A stretch of 64,000 nucleotides of DNA from the NCBI GenBank assembly GCA_016712535.1, contig JADJQW010000004.1, positions 62,001 to 126,000 of the forward strand. Direction: 5' to 3'. Made by a program: the position numbers and the translations under genes. Of this stretch, positions 59,238 to 64,000 are shown piece after piece. How positions within the stretch are numbered: the stretch's first letter is position 1; every line of letters starts with the position of its first letter. Source of the stretch: Flavobacteriales bacterium. GTDB taxonomy: Bacteria; Bacteroidota; Bacteroidia; Flavobacteriales_F; PHOS-HE28. The notes below the pieces were generated by a model that saw only the letters and a list, made by a program, of their open reading frames with translations, ran no database searches and was not told the origin of the DNA.

Positions 59238-60004
59238 AGGTCTCCATCGTGCAGCGCATGCTCCATTGGGAGGATGCCGATGCCAACCGCCGCATGTTCT
59301 CGGAAGCCATCGCGCTGCTGAAGGGCGACACGGACCTGATCGTGCTTCCGGAGATGTTCACCACGGGCTTCAGCATGCGCAGCGAGGAGCTGGCCGAGAC
59401 CATGGACGGACCCACGGTGGGCTGGATGCGCGCACAGGCCGCATCGGTCGATGCTGCGCTTTATGGCAGCGCGATCATCATGCAGGGAGGCAAGTGCTTC
59501 AACCGTGGGCTCTTCGTGAAGCCCGATGGCGAGGTGACCGTGTACGACAAGCGCCACCTCTTCCGTTTCGCGAACGAGACGCAGCACTATAGCGCTGGCA
59601 GCGAGCGCATTGTGGTGAGCTGGCGCGGCTGGCGCATCCTCTTGCAGATCTGCTTCGACCTGCGCTTCCCGGTTTTCGCGCGGAATAGGGGCGATTACGA
59701 TGCGATCCTGTATGTGGCCAATTGGCCTGAAGCGCGGCGCTTCCCGTGGAGCCAGCTGTTGATCGCGCGCGCCATCGAGAACCAATGCTACGTGGCGGGC
59801 GTGAACCGCGTGGGCATGGATGGCAAGGGGATCCACTACAGTGGCGACAGCGCGCTCATCGATCCGCGCGGCGAGTTGATGGCTTGCGTTGAGCCATCGC
59901 AAGAGGGCAGTGCCACTGGCTCCTTCGATTGGAACACGCTGGAGGATTTCCGCGCGAGATTCCCGGTGGCCATGGAGGCCGATGCTTTCGACCTGCTCCT
60001 CTAA
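59225..60004 (+). CDS. Nitrilase-family omega-amidase (YafV-like)
   Basis: This 259-aa C-N hydrolase has all three catalytic residues in place: Glu in VLPEMFTTGFSM, Lys in VYDKRHLFRFANE and Cys in LLQICFDLRFPVFARN. The surrounding residues, including NWPEARRFPWSQLLIARAIE and GVNRVGMDGKGIHYSGDS, are typical of YafV/Nit2 omega-amidases, which hydrolyse 2-oxoglutaramate or 2-oxosuccinamate. The start lies 13 nt inside the upstream aminotransferase gene, so the two are translationally coupled. The stop overlaps the convergent secreted-protein gene by 4 nt. Confidence 0.9.
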   Translation: MQDLKVSIVQRMLHWEDADANRRMFSEAIALLKGDTDLIVLPEMFTTGFSMRSEELAETMDGPTVGWMRAQAASVDAALYGSAIIMQGGKCFNRGLFVKPDGEVTVYDKRHLFRFANETQHYSAGSERIVVSWRGWRILLQICFDLRFPVFARNRGDYDAILYVANWPEARRFPWSQLLIARAIENQCYVAGVNRVGMDGKGIHYSGDSALIDPRGELMACVEPSQEGSATGSFDWNTLEDFRARFPVAMEADAFDLLL

Positions 60005-63000
60005 CGCAGCACCTGGATGTGGCCGAGCTGGTTCTGCGTAACGCCGACGGTGCCCTCCTTGTCCGTGTAGAAGGCGTATTCGAGGCGCCAGACGTACACA
60101 TCGTCCGGTACGATCTCTCCAGCAAAAGTGCCGTCCCAGCCGAGCGTGGGGTCCTCGCTCTCGAAGAGCTGCTCTCCCCAGCGGTTGAACACGCGCAGCA
60201 CCATGGTGGCGATGCTCTTGCCTTGCGGGATGAAGATGTCGTTCACGCCATCGCCGTTGGGCGTGAAGGTGTTCGGGATGAAGATGGTGGCCGGGCAATG
60301 CTCGATCACGCGGGCGCTATCGGCGGTTGAGCAGTCGTACTGGTTGGTGATGTGCACATAATACCAGCCGTAGGCGCTGGCCATGATCACGCGCGTGGTG
60401 GCACCGGTGCTCCAATCATACCGCGAGCCGGCATTGCCCGCATCGATCACCACGTAGCGCGGCTCATCGTCGAGGCACGCGTGGAACTCATTCACCGCCA
60501 TGCGCGCGGGCGAAGGGTTGAAATGCACCGTTATCGCATCCGAGCGCGAACAGGCGCCGTTGTGCGCCGTCACGGAGTACGTGCCCGGCGTTCCGACCAT
60601 GATCGCACGGGAGGTGCTGCCGTTGCTCCATTGGTAAGTGGAACCCGGGTTGCCCGCGTCCAGCTGCAGGAGCTGCCCTTCGCAGAGGACCGTGTCCTGT
60701 CCGAGTTCCACCGAAGGCGGTGCGATGAACTCGGCGTTGGCGCTGAAGGTTCCGGCGCAGCCTGCAGCATTCGTTACCGTTACCGAGTAGCTGCCCGATG
60801 CGCTCACCGTAATCGATTGCGTGGTGACGCCAGTGCTCCACAGGTAGGTCGCTCCGGCGTTGCCTGCGTTGAGCGTGGCGCTCTCGCCGACGCAGCGGAG
60901 CACATCGCTCAGGGCATTCACGGGTGCGGGCGCCACGTCGATGGCGATGGCATCGGTCGCCGCGCAGTAGCCGTTGCTCACCGTAACGGAGTAGTTGCCG
61001 GCTTCGCCGGTGCTGATGCTCTGCGTTTGCGCTCCGGTGCTCCAGGTGAACGAAGCGCCGGTGTTGCCCGCATCGATGGTGATGGGCTGGCCCTGACAGA
61101 TGGTGGTGTCGTTGCCCAACGTCACCGTGATCTCCGGTGCCAGTGTCACCTCGGCATCGAAGGTCGCGGCGCATCCCTGCGCGGTGGTCACCGTAACGCT
61201 GTAGGATCCGCTTGTCGCGGGGGTGATGGATTGCGTGATGGCCCCAGTGCTCCACGCATAGGCGGATCCCGGATTACCCGCATCCAAGGTCGGCGGCGAT
61301 GTGATGCATGCACTCGCGTCCTGCAAGGCATCCACGGGCAGCGCATTGAACTGCACGTTCACCGCATCATTGGCGCTGCACCCTTGCGGCGTGGTCACCG
61401 TGACGCTGTAGTTGCCGGTGGCCGATACACTGATGGTCTGGGACGCTGCGCCTGTGCTCCACGCGTAAGCTGCGCCGGGATTGCCGGCATTCAGGTTCTG
61501 CTGCGATGCTCCGCACACGCTCAGGTCGGGGCCCAGGTCCACGATGGGCGTTTCGTGCAATGTGACGTTGAAAGTGCAGATGGCTTGGCAACCGTTCGCA
61601 TCGGTGATGGTCACCGTGTGCGGCCCGCTCTGGCCAGGCACGATCGAAGGCGTTGTTGCACCGGTGCTCCACAAGTAGCTTACGCCCGCAGCAGGAGCGG
61701 TGAGCGTGGGCGGCGCGGCAGCACAGGCACTCACGTTCTGCGATGAAGGAACACCGGCAAAGGCGCGAGTGATGGTCACCTGATCGCTCACCGAGCACCC
61801 GAATGCATCGGTCACGGTCACGGTATAGATGGCGCTGGCGTCAACAAGGATCGAAGGTGATTGGATGCTGCTGGAGTTCAGGTTCGCGGCTGGCGACCAG
61901 CTGAAGCTCGCGCCTTGCACATTGTGCTGCACGCTGAGTTGGTGTCCAAGCACGGAGCAGAGCGTAAGGTCAGCGCCTGCATCGGCACTGTAGCCGCTGT
62001 TCACCGTGATGGTGATCGAAGCGCTGAGCTGGCAGCCTGTGGCAGTGTGCGTGGCGGTGCAGGTGTAGGTGGTGGTCGAGGTGGGTGTTGCCGTTGGGTC
62101 GGCGATGGCGTCGTTGCTCAGGCCGGCACCCGTCCATGAATACGTCATGCTCCCGCTCCCGTTCACCGCGGCGTTCAGCAGCGTGCTTTGACCGGGGCAG
62201 AGCGTGGTCTGCGCGGCGGTGATGCTCAACGCGAAGAGCTGACCTACGGTGATCGTGGTCTGCCCGCTGGCTGCGCAACCGTCACCACTGATAGCGGTCA
62301 CGGAGTAGGTCGTGGTCTGCGCAGGGCTGGCAATGGGGTCGGCGATGGAAGGGTCGCTGAGCGAGCCGTTGTTCGGGGTCCAGGAGTAGCTGATGTTCGA
62401 TCCTGAACTGGGCGAGGCGTTCAATTGAACGCCGGTGAGGGAGCAGAGCGTGGCGCTGGGCGTTACGTTGAGATCGAATGCCGGGGCCACGGTCACGTAC
62501 ACGGAGTCCTTGTACACGCAGCCCGCGGTCGGGTCGGTGGCGCTGAGCACGTACCATCCGCTCGTTGACGGCGTGGCCACAGGCGCATGGCTCGTCGGGT
62601 CGTTGAGCGTTGCGGCTTGCGACCACGCGTAGCCCGCGAAGGAATCATCGTAACGGGTGAGCAGGAAATCGTCAATGGCCCAGTTGTCGTGCCCGGCTCC
62701 CTGGTTGGCGAGCTGACGCAGCCTGAACATCGTGCTCGCGGTCTGCGCGGCTGCCGGTATCGGCGCATTCACCGGCGTGAAGCCCGGGAAATCCGTTTCA
62801 TTGTAAGTGGCGACCGCTGTCCAATTGAGGCCGTTGTTGTTCGAGTATTCAAGCACCACATCGTCCCCGGGATCGGCATCCTCGCAGGGCGCGATGCCAT
62901 CGGCGATCTTCAATCGGAAGCGCACGAAGCCGCCTCCTGTGGTGTTGAAGGCCGCTGTCTGCGTGCTTCGCTGGCCATTGCCGTTGAAGTAGAGCGCGGA

Positions 63001-64000
63001 GCCATTCGCGCTTCCGCATGCTATGCTGATCGCACCGCCTTGCACCGCGGCCCACATCGTGCCCGGTGGCGCGTCGAATTCGTCATGCGCCACTGTGCGC
63101 AGGACACGGCTATTCAGTTGCGTGTTGTTGCCCAAGCACACCGTGGCAGGCTCGGCGCTCACATCCAGCTCCACGATGGCGCCGGGCTGCACGGTCACGA
63201 GGATGCTGTCGGTCATATCGCCGCAACCGGTCGGGCTCACCACTTGCACTCCATACCAGGTGGTGGCCAAGGGCGTGGCCTGCGGCGCGTTCGAGCCAGC
63301 ATTGGTCAGGCTGCTGCTGGGCCACCAGCTGATGTTGAACCAGGCGGGATCAGGTGGCGGCAGCAGTCCCAGTTGCACGGGCTCGTACTGGCATGAGCTT
63401 ATCGTCTGCTGCCCGTTCGCTGTCAGCAAGGTGGGAATGGTGAGCGGGATGCCCACATTGTAGGTGAACTCGCTAGGGCAGCCGCTCACGGGGAGCAGGC
63501 CGCTCACACGGTAGCTCTCGCTCTGCGTTGGCGTGATGGTGATGCTGTTGCCGGTCCCGATCACCGTGCCCGGTGCGCTCAAGGCCACCCATTCCGCATT
63601 GCTGAGCGGTGTGGGGCTGCTCAGCGTGATGGTGCCGGAGCCGCAAACCGTGCTGTCCTGCTGGGTGCTGATCCGTGCGATGTCGTGGACGGACGCGGCG
63701 TAGCTCTCGCCGAATCCGATGCCGAAGGCGTATGCCTGGAATCCGGCCGGGCAGGTGATCCTGTGCTGGCCGGCGGCTACGGGCACCTTGGCATGGGCCC
63801 GGTCCGCGCAATCCGCATAAGGCTGGAAGAGCGCAGGGTTCACCTGAACGCCATCGATCTGCACCTGCCCGGTAGCCGAGGCCGGCACCACGATGCTCAG
63901 GCTATGCGCATTCACTTGCGGGCTGTTGCTGGTGTGGAAACGCGCGCTGCGCGACGTGCGCTCCACCGGCGAGAGGATCACCAGCGAGGGGTCGCCGTTG
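60001..64000 (-). CDS. T9SS type B-sorted adhesin with IgGFc-binding-like N-terminus, 5'-truncated by window edge
   Basis: The frame is open to the right edge, so the start lies outside; a GTG at 63981 is only an internal valine. About 1332 residues are visible. The first 110 (NGDPSLVILSPVERTSRSAR, VNAHSLSIVVPAS) resemble the IgGFc-binding protein N-terminal domain of Bacteroidota surface proteins. A MAM/reelin-like segment follows at about 320-460 (VVLEYSNNNGLNWTAVATY, HDNWAIDDFLL), then PKD/Ig-like units and seven or so modules with LDAGNPGSxYxWSTGAxTQS and SGSYSVTVTxxxGC. It ends in a CHU_C domain (NTFTPNGDGVNDIFIPQG, VFNRWGEQLFES). Unlike the adhesins at the left, no PorP/SprF gene follows it. 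Confidence 0.88.
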   Translation of the reverse strand, partial: NGDPSLVILSPVERTSRSARFHTSNSPQVNAHSLSIVVPASATGQVQIDGVQVNPALFQPYADCADRAHAKVPVAAGQHRITCPAGFQAYAFGIGFGESYAASVHDIARISTQQDSTVCGSGTITLSSPTPLSNAEWVALSAPGTVIGTGNSITITPTQSESYRVSGLLPVSGCPSEFTYNVGIPLTIPTLLTANGQQTISSCQYEPVQLGLLPPPDPAWFNISWWPSSSLTNAGSNAPQATPLATTWYGVQVVSPTGCGDMTDSILVTVQPGAIVELDVSAEPATVCLGNNTQLNSRVLRTVAHDEFDAPPGTMWAAVQGGAISIACGSANGSALYFNGNGQRSTQTAAFNTTGGGFVRFRLKIADGIAPCEDADPGDDVVLEYSNNNGLNWTAVATYNETDFPGFTPVNAPIPAAAQTASTMFRLRQLANQGAGHDNWAIDDFLLTRYDDSFAGYAWSQAATLNDPTSHAPVATPSTSGWYVLSATDPTAGCVYKDSVYVTVAPAFDLNVTPSATLCSLTGVQLNASPSSGSNISYSWTPNNGSLSDPSIADPIASPAQTTTYSVTAISGDGCAASGQTTITVGQLFALSITAAQTTLCPGQSTLLNAAVNGSGSMTYSWTGAGLSNDAIADPTATPTSTTTYTCTATHTATGCQLSASITITVNSGYSADAGADLTLCSVLGHQLSVQHNVQGASFSWSPAANLNSSSIQSPSILVDASAIYTVTVTDAFGCSVSDQVTITRAFAGVPSSQNVSACAAAPPTLTAPAAGVSYLWSTGATTPSIVPGQSGPHTVTITDANGCQAICTFNVTLHETPIVDLGPDLSVCGASQQNLNAGNPGAAYAWSTGAASQTISVSATGNYSVTVTTPQGCSANDAVNVQFNALPVDALQDASACITSPPTLDAGNPGSAYAWSTGAITQSITPATSGSYSVTVTTAQGCAATFDAEVTLAPEITVTLGNDTTICQGQPITIDAGNTGASFTWSTGAQTQSISTGEAGNYSVTVSNGYCAATDAIAIDVAPAPVNALSDVLRCVGESATLNAGNAGATYLWSTGVTTQSITVSASGSYSVTVTNAAGCAGTFSANAEFIAPPSVELGQDTVLCEGQLLQLDAGNPGSTYQWSNGSTSRAIMVGTPGTYSVTAHNGACSRSDAITVHFNPSPARMAVNEFHACLDDEPRYVVIDAGNAGSRYDWSTGATTRVIMASAYGWYYVHITNQYDCSTADSARVIEHCPATIFIPNTFTPNGDGVNDIFIPQGKSIATMVLRVFNRWGEQLFESEDPTLGWDGTFAGEIVPDDVYVWRLEYAFYTDKEGTVGVTQNQLGHIQVLR

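Overview
The window reads as a high-GC member of the Bacteroidota. It carries very large secreted proteins ending in gliding-motility/type IX secretion (T9SS) type B C-terminal domains, PorP/SprF partner proteins, a PorE-like OmpA protein, a GT117 (DUF2723) membrane glycosyltransferase, and promoters built on a TAnnTTCG/TAnnTTTG -7 box. A Flavobacteriales-like lineage is my inference; no rRNA is present to confirm it.

Layout. Positions 1-23974 (+) form a surface-adhesin block: a truncated type B secreted protein, a PorP/SprF, a 3107-aa SprB-like repeat protein, a second PorP/SprF, a 2839-aa CUB-plus-repeat protein, a third PorP/SprF and a PorE-like OmpA protein. Genes in this block overlap by 4 nt or lie within about 13 nt of each other, except for one 193-nt gap before the 2839-aa gene. 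Positions 23955-27959 (-) hold a NodB deacetylase and a GT117 protein. A tRNA-Gln and its terminator follow at 28082-28185. Positions 28209-31252 (-) are an aspS-guaD-mtfA-type operon in which aspS carries a one-base frameshift. Positions 31368-40064 are mostly housekeeping: a secreted protein, PPK2, an iron-permease-family protein, cystathionine gamma-synthase/lyase, DusB, and an rbfA-methyltransferase-FtsX operon facing an MsbA-like ABC exporter.

Positions 39906-45753 are the most unusual part. A 5.4-kb, visibly lower-GC T9SS type A secreted mosaic gene lies between the ABC exporter and a second, orphan 159-bp copy of that exporter's 3' end. This looks like an insertion or recombination into the end of the exporter gene. 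Positions 45779-58084 contain an acyltransferase, an operon of 4-TM protein, cytochrome c and HflX, a YfcC transporter, an exported YciI-like protein, KatG, a K+ channel-like protein, a PlsC-type acyltransferase, a DUF6569-like protein and a solitary C5 DNA methyltransferase. Positions 58089-60004 hold an aminotransferase/omega-amidase pair. The window ends inside another type B secreted protein (60001-64000, -) with an IgGFc-binding-like N-terminus.

How the parts fit: the type B C-terminal domains are expected to be exported by T9SS with help from the neighbouring SprF-like proteins, and the PorE-like protein would tie an outer-membrane component to peptidoglycan. The core secretion motor genes (porK/L/M/N, sov/sprA) are not in the window. 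No gene-free stretch exceeds about 200 nt.
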